NCBI GenBank assembly: GCA_009731375.1
Contig: BJOX01000112.1
Location: 29,689 to 92,230, forward strand
Direction: 5' to 3'
DNA from: Paulinella micropora
Taxonomy: Eukaryota > Cercozoa > Imbricatea > Euglyphida
DNA length: 62,542 nucleotides
Shown: one piece after another, positions 38,784-52,427 of the stretch
Numbering within the stretch: the first letter of the stretch is position 1
Layout: each line of letters opens with the position of its first letter
Program-made: the position numbers and the translations under genes
Notes under the pieces: model-generated
Database searches by the model: none
Told to the model about the DNA's origin: nothing
Seen by the model: only the letters and a program-made list of their open reading frames with translations

Positions 38784-39766
38784 TCAGACTGAAGGTGTGG
38801 TTTGTCTTGTTCGGGGGATGAAGTGGTGGTGTCTGTCTGATGGGCTCTGGGGTTCGTCTTCTTCTGGAGGTGTCACTCCACCCAACACATCCTCGAGAAA
38901 TCCTCTACCTCCTTTACCATGTAAGGGAAAGAAGAAACGATGCCTCGTGCAAACGGGTTGTTGTGTTTGGTAGCAAGGGTAAGGACGCAATCGTGCATAG
39001 TGTAATATAATTCTGTATAGAATTCATCATACTCCCTCTAGGCTCGTAATCAACCCGTCTGTCACTGTTCTACTCTTAAACCCTTGATTGAGAGCAGTAA
39101 CCAAGCGTTGTATTTCTTCGATGGGGGGCAGTCCTCCACCTTTCAACACCCGCTTCCCGTCCCTCACCCAAACGTTACTATCCTCAGCTCTACCTGGCTC
39201 TCCTTCTTCCATGACCTCAGTGGGTCCAAATAAATGTGATGAGGATGTATCAGATAGTGCAGCGGTAGGTTGAGAAGACGAAGTGTGGGTCACAGTTGGT
39301 ACAGACAAAGTAGGTACAGACGGTCTACCCTCTACTGCTCCCCCTGCTCCTACTCCTACTCCCCTACTCCTACTTCTCCTACGTTCACTCCTACTCCTCC
39401 TGCTCCTACTCCCTCTACTCCTTCCCCTATTTCCCCCACTCCCTCTATGGATGTAGTCGTGGTAGTGGTAGTAGTAGTAGTAGTAGTGATAGTAGTAGTA
39501 GTAGTAGGAATAGTTGTAGTAGTGGGTGTGCAAAGAGATGTAGTTGCGTTGTTAGATTGAGCAGGGTTGATGTTTTCTTTCCACAAAGTGATGTGTGTAA
39601 ACAAAGTGGCAGGTTCGTAATACATAGCATCATGGGGGGGAAGCAACCCTAGGTTCAGTTTTTCCCTGTATTTGCTCAATATTTCCCCTCTCTTCCTTTC
39701 TTGATCAACATGCAACGAGCAAAAGTCATGATCTATCAGTCTAGCAGCACACTTCCCACCCTGCAC
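38784..39766 (-). pseudogene. Copia Gag C-terminal segments (unit 2)
   Basis: Open segments in successive frames: 39356-39766 (HDFCSLHVDQERKRGEILSK then a Thr run), 39027-39533 (Tyr/Thr-rich then Arg/Ser-rich, then IEEIQRLVTALNQG) and 38784-38990. A (GTA)n tract at 39453-39530 lies inside. Homologous in part to unit 1 33160-33669 (EIHRLFGALAES). Frames are lost at the microsatellite. Confidence 0.45.
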
Positions 39767-39790
39767 CCCCTTCCTCGCCGCTCCCAGTCT

Positions 39791-40048
39791 CTACGAGCAC
39801 CTAACTCCTGTATCTGGCACTGTCGCCTCGCACTGCTTACTGCTTGTGACATGACAGTCAACTGTACGTACTGGTCTACCGTGGAGGTTGAGAGGTGGAC
39901 CACCTACTTCTCGTAACGTGACTGGGTTGTATTTTTTCACGAGTAATTTTACGTATCCTACCCTTGTACGTCTGAGGGCCCAATTCCCTTCCAAAGGTAT
40001 GATTTGGTTTAGGGGAGTTGGGTCGCCAGCCATATCAAGGGTGGTCAA
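39791..40048 (-). CDS. Copia Gag segment (unit 2)
   Basis: 85 codons with DMAGDPTPLNQIIPLEGNWA, matching unit 1 near 33900-33960, followed by a segment with four Cys/His residues (CHVTSSKQC, VRCS). Function within Gag unknown. Confidence 0.5.
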   Translation of the reverse strand: MTTLDMAGDPTPLNQIIPLEGNWALRRTRVGYVKLLVKKYNPVTLREVGGPPLNLHGRPVRTVDCHVTSSKQCEATVPDTGVRCS

Positions 40049-40452
40049 AAACTATTCTCGTGAAGGGGTGGAATAGTGGGGCGAGTGTGTGTGGAGTCGT
40101 TTTGTGTAGGTGATGCATGTCCTTTCTGCTCTCCTCTACGCACACCACCCTCAACACCTCCTCCCCCTCTACTTCTTGCGCCAGGTGGCTTAGATGTGTG
40201 AGATAAAAGTGGCATGGGGGTGTTGTTTGAGGGTGGGGGGTTGTCTTCCTCGACACACACACCACTATCATCTTCTCTCAGTCTCCCCATCATCATGATT
40301 GCCATGTGGTGAATCCCCAACTCACCATCTACTTCTGATTCTTCTTCAGACTCAGAAGAAGATTGGTTAGTTGGGGGTTCCTCTTCTTCTTCACTTTCGG
40401 AGTTAGAGGGTGAGTTAGAGGAATCAGATGATTCAGCGTTAAAGCTTATCAT
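40045..40452 (-). CDS. Copia Gag acidic segment (unit 2)
   Basis: 135 codons: Ser/Glu-rich (SESEEEEEPPTNQSSSESEE), then MAIMMMGRL, then Pro/Ser/Arg-rich. Parallels the acidic segment of unit 1 (33950-34585). Low complexity, function unknown. Confidence 0.4.
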   Translation of the reverse strand: MISFNAESSDSSNSPSNSESEEEEEPPTNQSSSESEEESEVDGELGIHHMAIMMMGRLREDDSGVCVEEDNPPPSNNTPMPLLSHTSKPPGARSRGGGGVEGGVRRGEQKGHASPTQNDSTHTRPTIPPLHENSF

Positions 40453-40462
40453 TTTCTTCTTT

Positions 40463-40804
40463 TTAATGAAGTCTGCTGCTTTCAGCTTTCGTCCCTCTCC
40501 TCTTTCCCTTGTCTTTCTCCTCTACCTTTACTACTACTGTCTCTTCTTCTTCCTCTTCTTCTTCCTCTTCCTTTGCAGGTGATTTGAAGGGCGCATCTGA
40601 AGGGGAATCAGGTCGTACGGGTAGTTGTATGGGTTTGGCCAAGGGATGAGTCTCAAAGCCCGGAATTATGGAAAGGATTTCTGGGTGTGTGACACCTATA
40701 ACTGATGTAAAGGTGTACTCAAACAGCTCCCATTCTTTTCTATGATTGAACTTTGGAGGGTCTAGCCTCATTTTTACTAAGTCAGAACCTTGATACGCCA
40801 TATT
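40463..40804 (-). CDS. Copia Gag N-terminus (unit 2)
   Basis: Read from ATG near 40802 (MAYQGSDLVKMRLD). PPKFNHRKEWELFEYTFTS resembles the KLN/W-x-L/F-y N-terminal helix pattern of Gag (gene start by homology to Gag N-termini, inference). It ends with a Glu run and a Lys/Arg-rich tail. The upstream 46 codons lie in the leader. Confidence 0.55.
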   Translation of the reverse strand, partial: NMAYQGSDLVKMRLDPPKFNHRKEWELFEYTFTSVIGVTHPEILSIIPGFETHPLAKPIQLPVRPDSPSDAPFKSPAKEEEEEEEEEETVVVKVEEKDKGKRRGTKAESSRLH

Positions 40805-40916
40805 TTTCGGGCGTACCAAGGGCAGAAGGTAGAGGGAGGCTCGACTACCAATGTTGCTTTCTCTGTGAGTAGAGAAGCGAGATAGAGTTAGGAAATGATT
40901 AGTTATACTAGTGACT

Positions 40917-41155
40917 AAGTGGCAGCCTTCCGCATAATCCACTTAGTGTGACTGGTGGTAGCCTTCCGCACACACACCAGACTGGTGGTAGCCTTCCGCA
41001 CACACACCAGATTTGAATATTTGGTGACAGCCTTCCGCACACACACCAGACTGGTGGTAGCCTTCCGCACACACACCAGATTTGAATATTTGGTGACAGC
41101 CTTCCGCACGTAAACATGTTTGTATTTTCGGTGGCAGCCTTCCGCACGCCCCACT
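40917..41155. repeat. Tandem repeat in Copia leader
   Basis: Seven imperfect units centred on AGCCTTCCGCAC, in two unit types (about 30 and 57 bp) that alternate. They lie between the primer-binding site and Gag, where RNA packaging or dimer signals normally sit. All minus-strand frames stay open through the repeat because the unit lacks stops. Confidence 0.85.
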
Positions 41156-41204
41156 TGAATAGTACGTAATAAGTGAATAAAGTCTACTAGACCTAACGTT
41201 CACG

Positions 41205-41222
41205 CTACAAGGCTCTATAACC
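41205..41222 (-). other. Primer binding site
   Basis: On the minus strand GGTTATAGAGCCTTG directly follows the 5' LTR end (41223). The GGTTATxAGAGCC form recalls the iMet-type site of many copia elements but is not identical. Position supports it more than sequence. Confidence 0.55.
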
Positions 41223-41409
41223 TGTGAGACTAACTTAATAATCTGCCGTATACTTGCTATGTCCTAGAGTAGATACTTTATTGAGAAAAGGGCGCTAAGG
41301 GACGGCCCCATTATATACTAGGCCGGACATACGTAATGGCTCTAACGACACATATTACGTATGCCGGCCCATATTGACTATCCTGTTAATTATATTAATA
41401 GGTCTAACA
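41223..41409 (-). repeat. Copia 5' LTR
   Basis: TG...CA-bounded 187 bp. On the minus strand it begins TGTTAGACCTATTAATATAA and shares TGTCGTTAGAGCCATTAC and GAGAAAAGG (plus) words with the left LTR. The LTRs differ too much for a single recent insertion, consistent with a chimeric array. Confidence 0.7.
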
Positions 41410-42774
41410 AACGCTTTGACTTGATCGTTTGAAGTCATTTCTGAACGAAATCACTCGAAAACTAGTTAGTGAAGTCGAACCGAGTCGTGCAGAGGAGAAT
41501 CTAACTAACGGGCCGGTCAAACTTGAACAGACGGTAAAATGCGGTCAACGGTAGTGATTTTGGCAGCCTACGGTCGTTAACGTGCTCAGTCTGATACTGC
41601 GGCCTAAAACTTGATTACATATGACACCCAAACTCCTCATTTAGTACACAGCAACCCCAGCCCCGCTATAAAGCAACTCAATCAACTCGTGAATAGTCAG
41701 ACCGTGATAACGCAAAGAAAACATTGCCACTCAGCGGCATGACTGCACACACCTGCACCCGGGCAAAAACGTCTCAAGAAAAAGCATATATACCTAGCCC
41801 GGGAAGCGCATCATCAAAAATTCCCCGCCGATGCTTTTTCTCTCGACACCCGTTTTTGCTTAGAAAATTTCCGAAAATCTGAGGAAAATTTCCATTACAC
41901 GTTGACTCCAGATTTTATTAATATTAGCGACTCCAGATTGTTACAACAGTACGATATTTAATAACCGATAACTGTCCTAACGATACCGTCGAAGACTGAG
42001 GAATACCTAAAGTAGGGACTCCGTAGCCTCCAGACCAAGGATAACCGACAGACCGGAACGGTAAGTATTGCCATTATATACAGGGTGGGCCGGCATACAT
42101 TTTAATCAGACTCAGACATCATGAGTCCCATGACTTCGCCCTAGTTTTTTTTTTTTTTTTTGTTTGTTTGTTTTGCGCAAGCACTGTTCAAATTTAATAG
42201 AATACTTGCCACTCGTAGAGCTGAGTGGGAAGCAGAAGAGATGAAATGGAAGAGGTATCAAGAGATCGTAGTACAAAAAGAGAAAACATGAAGTGTAAAA
42301 AAAAAGCAGTCACAGTTTAAGGTCATGCAGAGACCCGATGCAATTTAACGTCATGCATTCGAAAGACACAAATGCAAACTGAAAGTACTGCGAGCAAAAA
42401 AAAGGGCTGCGTTTTCTCACCGACTCTAAAATATTAATTATCCGTGATATTTGTGTAAGCCTACGGTATTTCACCTCAGTCTGGCCCATCCTCGACCCCT
42501 GCTCGACTCATTCCATTACTACGTGCCTGGATCCTACCGTCGCGAAAGTGCCACCTGGTGCAACAAGCTGCGGGCTCAGAGCTTCGGCCACCTCACTTGC
42601 GCACCATCGTGAGTTCGTACTGTTTATAGTTTGAGTATAACAGGATACCAATTTCATTACTACGCACTTTTTATAATTTGATTAGAAGAAGAGTTATGAT
42701 ACTTAATTCATTACTAATCATATATAGAATATGAATAAATAAATATTAACGTTATAGTAATAGAGTGCATCATG

Positions 42775-42812
<38 letters not shown>

Positions 42813-42846
42813 GTTATTCCTAATAAAAACCTACTTCCTCTTGTTG
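41410..42846. other. Region between Copia array and FolC gene
   Basis: 41420-41600 belongs to the repeat shared with 13.7-13.9 kb. The rest is AT-rich with a T-run (42146-42160) and a (TC)n tract (42776-42811). No supported gene. Confidence 0.6.
42776..42811. repeat. (TC)n microsatellite
   Basis: A pure TC run just downstream of the FolC stop codon (minus-strand gene), within its presumed 3' flank. Confidence 0.9.
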
Positions 42847-45642
<2,796 letters not shown>

Positions 45643-45889
45643 ACCTCACAAGCCTCCCACGAGCCACCCCTGCAACACATGCACAATTCATACACAATCA
45701 TATGCAACACACACGCAACACATAAACACACAAACACACACATGCGTTCGCAAAAGCAGTTTCAACACTGCTGAGAGATCGCGAGGTAGCAGAAACAGTG
45801 AGAAACCCCACGCAAGAAGGAAGGAAAGAAAGAAAGAGAAAGAAAGCAAGAAGGCAAGAAAGCAAGAAAGTAAAAGCAAGCAAGCAAGC

Positions 45890-45929
<40 letters not shown>

Positions 45930-46051
45930 AAGTAAAGTAAGTAAATAAGTAAGTAAGTACGTTAGTAAGTAAGCTAGTAAGTAAGTAAGTAAGAAAGTAA
46001 AAGTAAGTAAGTAAGTAGGAAAGTAGGAAAGAAAGAAAGAAAGAAAGAAAG

Positions 46052-46082
<31 letters not shown>

Positions 46083-46350
46083 AGGGGANNNNNNNNNNNN
46101 NNNNNNNNNNNNNNNNNNNNNNNNNNNNNNNNNNNNNNNNNNNNNNNNNNNNNNNNNNNNNNNNNNNNNNNNNNNNNNNNNNNNNNNNNNNNNNNNNNNN
46201 NNNNNNNNNNNNNNNNNNNNNNNNNNNNNNNNNGGAGAGGGAAAGGGAAGGGGAAATGGATAGAGAGGGAGGGATGTAAAAGGAGTATGCAAGTGTCTTG
46301 GAGGAACAGGAAACCATAAATGGCAGTAGCGGAAGTTGTTGTATTGGTTG
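45643..46350. other. FolC upstream region with AAAG repeats and a gap
   Basis: The minus-strand promoter side of FolC. It is an ACACACAA-rich stretch followed by a long AAAG/AAGT tract (45811-46052), a G run and an assembly gap (46089-46233). No gene. No clear TATA box. Confidence 0.6.
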
Positions 46351-46481
46351 AGCAGCAGCAGCAGCAGTAGCAGTAGTAGTAGTAGTAGTAGTAGTAGTAG
46401 CAGTAGCAGTAGCAGTAGCAGTAGCAGTTAGCAGTAGCAGTTAGCAGTAGCAGTAGCAGCAGTAGCGGTAGCGGTAGCGGT

Positions 46482-46554
<73 letters not shown>

Positions 46555-46591
46555 ATAGTAATAGTAGTAGTAGTAGTATTAGTATTAGTAT

Positions 46592-46627
<36 letters not shown>

Positions 46628-46649
46628 CAGTAGTGATACTAGTAGTGAC

Positions 46650-46721
<72 letters not shown>

Positions 46722-46765
46722 TAGTAGTAGTAGTAGTGGTGGTGGTGGTGGTGGTGATGGTGATG

Positions 46766-46843
<78 letters not shown>

Positions 46844-46856
46844 ATAGTAGTAGTAA

Positions 46857-46913
<57 letters not shown>
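46350..46913. repeat. (TAG)n microsatellite, very long
   Basis: About 560 bases of TAG units with CAG, GGT and TTAG interruptions. It ends exactly where LINE-derived sequence begins (46914). Confidence 0.9.
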
Positions 46914-46915
<2 letters not shown>

Positions 46916-47110
46916 ATGAACTCAAGGCGTATCTCCTTCAATTGCAGCAATCCTGACACACAGGCTAGGCCAGATTTAGAGGGCGTCGGACGCTTCATCA
47001 TCAGGCGATACCTGAGTGTGGGACAAGTTAAGCGTTGATCACGTTTGCCGGAGTGTGGTTGGCCAAACCCCCTCGGGGAGTCACCTCGTGTCTTCCAGCT
47101 TTTGCGAGTA
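46914..47110 (+). mobile_element. LINE 3' end, 5'-truncated (copy 1)
   Basis: Begins directly after (TAG)n with AATGAACTCAAGG, encoding the last residues of an RT protein (ELKAYLLQLQQS then TGA), followed by a 3' UTR with GGGACAAGTTAAGCGTTGATCAC and the conserved end CACCTCGTGTCTTCCAGCTT. The same UTR occurs at 51850-52053 and partly at 48567-48640. Confidence 0.7.
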
Positions 47111-47350
47111 CGTACAATTGTTGAGGATTTTATTATCTCAGCTAACCTCAACGAAAGAAACCCTAAACGTTTTGTCGTTTGATGTTCCTTGATCGTTGAG
47201 CACTATCTTTTATCCATCACTTCTCCCGTCTCTATTACTCTTACTTTAGTACTATATTTTTGTTAATCTTTAATATTAATTGTACTTCATTTTATATAAT
47301 TTTAATATTTATTTTAATACTTTTATTTTATTTTATTTTATTTTATTCTT

Positions 47351-47494
47351 AATAATTAAGATGCGGGTCACCATCTCGTTAAATCAATCCTAGCGATTTG
47401 TATGGATGAATCAATCCTAGCGATTTGTATGGATGACCAGTCACTAGTACTTGTACAAGTAACTTCAAGAAATTGAAGGCCTAGGCCTAGTAGT

Positions 47495-47534
<40 letters not shown>

Positions 47535-47590
47535 TAGTAGTGGTAGTAGTAGTGGTAGTAGTAGTGGTAGTAGTAGTAGTAGTAGTAGTA

Positions 47591-47650
<60 letters not shown>
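47351..47650. repeat. Module M1 with (TAG)n tail, copy 1
   Basis: A conserved ~110-base module (GGTCACCATCT, CGATTTGTATGGATGACCAG, AACTTCA) ending in the palindrome CCTAGGCCTAG (47480-47490), followed directly by (TAG)n to 47650. The stretch CAATCCTAGCGATTTGTATG is duplicated inside this copy. Confidence 0.8.
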
Positions 47651-47651
<1 letters not shown>

Positions 47652-47688
47652 CGTAGCAACACTTTCTCTCCCTCGCTACCCCTCTCTC

Positions 47689-47740
<52 letters not shown>

Positions 47741-47947
47741 CCTGGAAATTTATTATACCAATCATGACCAATGGTTGGTGGGATAGCAATAGTTAGCTTA
47801 GCTAACAACTAGCGTTAACAGGATTTTCTACTATCCCAATGAAAGAAACCCGAAACGGTTTGTCCACGTTTAATCTTTCTTAGTTGATGGGGATACCATC
47901 CTCTAATTATACATATATATATATGTATGTATATATACATACATACC

Positions 47948-47960
<13 letters not shown>

Positions 47961-48003
<43 letters not shown>

Positions 48004-48010
48004 CACACAG

Positions 48011-48078
<68 letters not shown>
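47961..48078. repeat. (CA)n and (TA)n tract
   Basis: Alternating CA, then TA dinucleotides. Just downstream, the word CACGAACTTAGAATTTTCCT is repeated at 48078 and 48174 (96 bp apart). Confidence 0.85.
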
Positions 48079-48283
48079 CACGAACTTAGAATTTTCCTAC
48101 CACTTTATTTCCATACTTTATTTTTAATAATTTTATGATTTTAATATTTTTATTATATATATATATAATATATATCACGAACTTAGAATTTTCCTACCAC
48201 TTTATTTCCATACTTTTTTTTTAAAATAATTTTTATGATTTTAATATTTTTATTATTTTATTAATTTTATTCTATTTTATTTT

Positions 48284-48391
48284 AATAATTGAAGCAGGTC
48301 ACCATCTAGTTAAATCAATAGTTCTTGAGCTAACGATTTGTATAGATGACCAGAGGTTAAATTTAACTTCATTGAATCGAAGGCCTAGGCC

Positions 48392-48459
<68 letters not shown>

Positions 48460-48484
48460 AGTAGAAGTAGTAGTAGTAGTAGTG

Positions 48485-48524
<40 letters not shown>

Positions 48525-48566
48525 TAGTAGTAGTAGTAGTAGTGGTAGTAGTAGTAGTAGTAGTAG
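48284..48566. repeat. Module M1 with (TAG)n tail, copy 2
   Basis: The M1 module (GCAGGTCACCATCTAGTTAA ... CCTAGGCCTAG at 48384-48394) followed by (TAG)n to 48566. LINE-derived sequence starts at the very next base. Confidence 0.85.
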
Positions 48567-48648
48567 TGTGGTTGGCCAAACCCCTTGGGAAGTCACCTCG
48601 TGTCTTCCAGCTTTTGCGAGTGCCACCGTATATGTCTCCCTTCCCCCC
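48567..48648 (+). mobile_element. LINE 3' end, 5'-truncated (copy 2)
   Basis: Begins directly after (TAG)n with TGTGGTTGGCCAAACCCC and ends GTGTCTTCCAGCTTTTGCGAG, matching the end of the LINE copies at 47040-47110 and 51975-52053. It keeps only the last 80 bases. An assembly gap follows. Confidence 0.65.
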
Positions 48649-48771
48649 NNNNNNNNNNNNNNNNNNNNNNNNNNNNNNNNNNNNNNNNNNNNNNNNNNNN
48701 NNNNNNNNNNNNNNNNNNNNNNNNNNNNNNNNNNNNNNNNNNNNNNNNNNNNNNNNNNNNNNNNNNNNNNN

Positions 48772-48803
<32 letters not shown>

Positions 48804-48911
48804 CTCCCACGAAGCTAGAACTTTACTTTAATTTTAGCTTAATAATTTTAATAACCATTTTTATTTTATTTTATTTTATTTTAACATTATAATATTTCCA
48901 ATATTTTTAAT

Positions 48912-49037
48912 AATTTGAGAAGCAGGTCACCATCTAGATAAATGAATAGCTCTTGAGCTAACGATTTGTATGGTGACCAGAGGTTATAAGTAACCTCATT
49001 AAAGCGAAGGCCTAGGCCTAGACCTAGTAGTAGTAGC

Positions 49038-49090
<53 letters not shown>

Positions 49091-49133
49091 TGGTAGTGGT
49101 AGTGGTAGTAGTAGTAGTAGTAGTAGTAGTAGC

Positions 49134-49170
<37 letters not shown>
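48912..49170. repeat. Module M1 with (TAG)n tail, copy 3
   Basis: M1 module ending CCTAGGCCTAG (49011-49021), then (TAG)n to 49170, then TA-rich DNA. No LINE sequence follows this copy. Confidence 0.85.
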
Positions 49171-49172
<2 letters not shown>

Positions 49173-49404
49173 TATGTATATATATATATGTATATATTAT
49201 ATATATATACGTATATATATATATATATATACATATAATATACATATATATACATATATATATATACATATATATATACATATATATACATACATATATA
49301 TGTATATATATATAATATATATTTACATATATACGTATACATATATATATATATACATGTATATGCACACACACACATATATATATATATACATTTATAT
49401 TATA

Positions 49405-49453
<49 letters not shown>

Positions 49454-49480
49454 GTTATTATTATTATTATTATTATTATT
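49170..49480. repeat. (TA)n and (TTA)n tract
   Basis: TATATA/TACATA-type repeats (49170-49400), then TTA triplets to 49480, leading into a SINE body. Confidence 0.85.
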
Positions 49481-49662
49481 TGAACATACCGGTCTATTTC
49501 TGGACCAGTATTTTCATTGAACATACCGGCCCATCTGGAAGTGTTGGAACTGCCCTTGCGGGGGTGTCATTAGAGCTTATCGTCAATTCTTCGTACTCCC
49601 CTCACGGGTGAGACGATGGAGGCGCATGTGCAGAAATGCATCAGCCATTGACAGAGAAGCAC
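49481..49662 (+). mobile_element. SINE body with (TAT)n tail, copy 2
   Basis: The SINE body (GGAAGTGTTGGAACTGCC, GGGGGTGTCATTAGAGCTTA, CCCCTCACGGGTGAGACGATGG, GAGAAGCAC) as at 51061-51222, without the tRNA-like head. It is followed by (TAT)n. The start may be a duplicated GAACATACCGG word. Confidence 0.7.
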
Positions 49663-49702
<40 letters not shown>

Positions 49703-49753
49703 TTATTTCATCTTTTTAAAATTTTTATTTTACTTATATACATTTATATTATA

Positions 49754-49793
<40 letters not shown>

Positions 49794-49802
49794 TTGGAGT
49801 GT

Positions 49803-50008
49803 TGACTGTGACATATTTGAGGGAAATCCCGATGAAAAAACCTAGTCACACTTGCTAAACAGAGTTCCAGCCCAATGGCCTCAAGGCGTTAAACTGTGAC
49901 GCCAACTCATAACCCTTTGGTGGTAGATGCTGGGGAGGAGGGTCGTTGCGCGCGTAAAAGATCTTAAACTCCGCATATGCTGGTTGATAGCCCAGGACCC
50001 AGCAGACA
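49803..50008. other. Unassigned unique sequence before gap
   Basis: About 200 bases without simple repeat, ending at the 718-base assembly gap. Nothing identified. Confidence 0.5.
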
Positions 50009-50779
50009 NNNNNNNNNNNNNNNNNNNNNNNNNNNNNNNNNNNNNNNNNNNNNNNNNNNNNNNNNNNNNNNNNNNNNNNNNNNNNNNNNNNNNNNNNNNN
50101 NNNNNNNNNNNNNNNNNNNNNNNNNNNNNNNNNNNNNNNNNNNNNNNNNNNNNNNNNNNNNNNNNNNNNNNNNNNNNNNNNNNNNNNNNNNNNNNNNNNN
50201 NNNNNNNNNNNNNNNNNNNNNNNNNNNNNNNNNNNNNNNNNNNNNNNNNNNNNNNNNNNNNNNNNNNNNNNNNNNNNNNNNNNNNNNNNNNNNNNNNNNN
50301 NNNNNNNNNNNNNNNNNNNNNNNNNNNNNNNNNNNNNNNNNNNNNNNNNNNNNNNNNNNNNNNNNNNNNNNNNNNNNNNNNNNNNNNNNNNNNNNNNNNN
50401 NNNNNNNNNNNNNNNNNNNNNNNNNNNNNNNNNNNNNNNNNNNNNNNNNNNNNNNNNNNNNNNNNNNNNNNNNNNNNNNNNNNNNNNNNNNNNNNNNNNN
50501 NNNNNNNNNNNNNNNNNNNNNNNNNNNNNNNNNNNNNNNNNNNNNNNNNNNNNNNNNNNNNNNNNNNNNNNNNNNNNNNNNNNNNNNNNNNNNNNNNNNN
50601 NNNNNNNNNNNNNNNNNNNNNNNNNNNNNNNNNNNNNNNNNNNNNNNNNNNNNNNNNNNNNNNNNNNNNNNNNNNNNNNNNNNNNNNNNNNNNNNNNNNN
50701 NNNNNNNNNNNNNNNNNNNNNNNNNNTAATGGAGGCACATGTCCAGGATCTGGATCTGATGCTATAGTCTGAGGAAGAC

Positions 50780-50812
<33 letters not shown>

Positions 50813-50813
<1 letters not shown>

Positions 50814-50950
50814 GATTGGTATAAAGCTCCTAGAGTAATGTTCTATGCCGTCACTTCCTTTATTCCACCGATTGGTGTGGAGACTTTCCTTATGGAATGG
50901 AGGACTGGATGCACATGGCCTTTTGGCTCAGCAATTGGCAGGAGATACAC
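50813..50950 (+). repeat. Interspersed module M2, copy 1
   Basis: A ~140-base conserved unit (AAAGCTCCTAGAGTAATG, CCGATTGGTGTGGAGACTTT, ATGGAATGGAGGACTGGATG) flanked by (ATT)n and (TAT)n. It recurs at 52665-52775. It encodes a plausible short reading frame in both copies but no known domain. Confidence 0.8.
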
Positions 50951-50988
<38 letters not shown>

Positions 50989-50990
50989 GT

Positions 50991-51240
50991 GGCACCGCGA
51001 TAGCCCAGTGGTTAAGGCCTACCATCTGGGACCTGTCGCCAGTCGATTCCCGTCGGTGCCAGTATTTTCAAAGGATATTTTCTTTGAAAGTCTGTCTGGA
51101 AGGCTTGGAGCTGCCTTGCGGGGGTGTCAGTAGAGCCTATCGTCAAATCTTCGTACTCCCCTCACGGGTGAGACGATGGAGGAACATGTGCAGAAATGCA
51201 TTCGCCATTGACTGAGAAGCACTATTATTATTATTATTAT
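50991..51240 (+). mobile_element. SINE with tRNA-like head, body and (TAT)n tail
   Basis: Full-length copy: tRNA-like head with box A (TAGCCCAGTGG, 51001-51011) and a slightly damaged box B (GTCGATTCC), then a body (CTTGCGGGGGTGTCAGTAGA, ACTCCCCTCACGGGTGAGAC) and a tail GAGAAGCAC(TAT)n. The head is nearly identical to 10726-10802. It lies directly after a (TAT)n tract. Confidence 0.75.
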
Positions 51241-51352
51241 ATTTGATCTTTTTAAAAAAATTTATTTTAGTTTATTTTATTTTACTTGAATATTTTAATA
51301 TTTTAATATTTTAATATTTTAATATTTTATGAAATTTTTTTATTATTTTTAA

Positions 51353-51460
51353 TAATTTGAGAAGCAGGTCACCATCTAGTTAAATCAATAGCTCTTGAGC
51401 TAACGATTTGTATGGAGACCAGAGGTTAAAATTAACTTCATTAAATCGAAGGCCTAGGCC

Positions 51461-51519
<59 letters not shown>
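51353..51519. repeat. Module M1 with (TAG)n tail, copy 4
   Basis: M1 module (GCAGGTCACCATCTAGTTAA ... CCTAGGCCTAG at 51453-51463) followed by (TAG)n to 51519. LINE-derived sequence begins at the next base (TCCGTCTGATCTGCC). Confidence 0.85.
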
Positions 51520-52053
51520 TCCGTCTGATCTGCCTCAAATCATGGAGAACACCTACCAAACCACTTTTTGCCAAACTACGCCTACTCAACATACTTAACA
51601 TGTGTAAATATAGCGTATGCATGGATGCACACTCCCTTATTTACCCAGTCTTCAAGGCTTTCCTACCCCTCCACTACAACAATATCCGACCAATTACAGC
51701 TGTTCATAACTACAACACTAGGCGATCATCAAGGAAACACATGTAGAACGACTCTAAGACTGGTCAGTACAGTAGACCCGAACAAAAACACAATGGGATA
51801 AGCTACCAGAACATCTGAGAGACATCTCTTACAAAGCTGAATTCAAAACTGAACTCAAGGCGTATCTCTTACAGCTGCAGCAATCATGACACTGCCTACG
51901 GGCCTAAAGAGGGCGTTGGACACCTTATCATCAGATGATACCTGAGTGTGGGACAAGTTAAGCGTTGATCACATCCTAAGCCGGAGTGTGGTTAGCCTGA
52001 CCCCCTTGGGGAGTCACCTCGTGTCTTCCAGCTTTTGTGAGCGCCACCGGTAT
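51520..52053 (+). mobile_element. LINE 3' end with RT C-terminus (copy 3)
   Basis: 51520-51746 encodes LFAKLRLLNILNMCKYSVCM, PVFKAFLPLHYNNIRPITAV and HNYNTRRSS. This is the C-terminal region typical of non-LTR retrotransposon RT proteins (K-L-x-x-L-N-I-x-x-M-y ... HNYNTR). A frameshift near 51746 moves the following words (SYQNI, LKAYLLQLQQS equivalent at 51851-51888) to another frame. The 3' UTR ends GTGTCTTCCAGCTTTTGTGAG. The copy is 5'-truncated at a (TAG)n tract. Confidence 0.75.
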
Positions 52054-52427
52054 ATATACAACTGACTAGGATTATAATACTCTCAACGTATATATATACA
52101 TATATATATGTGTATATATATACATACACACATATACATATTATACTATATTATATCTATACATATTTACCTCCCTTTAAAAATATATATATATATATTT
52201 TAACTTAAAAGGTTCTATATATATATATTTGTATATATATATATATATTATATAATATACATATATATACATATACATATATATATATATATAATTGACT
52301 ACTACTAGTACTACTACTACTACTACTACTACTAGGCTAGGCTAGGAAGGGTAACTGTTTTTTCTTATTCAGCCAACGGGAAAAACGATAAAAATAACTA
52401 CTACTACCCTACTAATGAAGTTAACAA

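Larger units (their letters stand above)
27577..41409 (-). mobile_element. Chimeric Ty1/copia retrotransposon array
   Basis: A minus-strand array bounded by LTR-like ends (27577-27771 and 41223-41409). From right to left: 5' LTR, PBS, leader with tandem repeats, Gag 2, protease 2, integrase 2, RT 2 (cut before RNase H), then directly Gag 1 zinc region, protease 1, integrase 1, RT 1, RNase H 1, PPT and 3' LTR. The order Gag-PR-IN-RT-RNase H within each unit identifies Ty1/copia. The inner RNase H, LTRs and Gag N-terminus are missing, as expected from a deletion or template switch between two tandem or dimeric elements. The two units are clearly diverged. Unit 1 has several frameshifts. No clear 5-bp target duplication at the outer ends. 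Confidence 0.85.

Noticed and set aside
40917-41160. CRISPR array in the leader repeats
   Set aside because: Units are unequal, contiguous and lack unique spacers; this is a eukaryotic tandem repeat inside a retrotransposon.
27572-41414. 5-bp target-site duplication of the Copia array
   Set aside because: The bases next to the outer LTR ends (TGTCC and AACGC) do not match.
46428-47151. Long Thr, Leu or Tyr-rich frames
   Set aside because: Translation of (TAG)n and related repeats; compositional.
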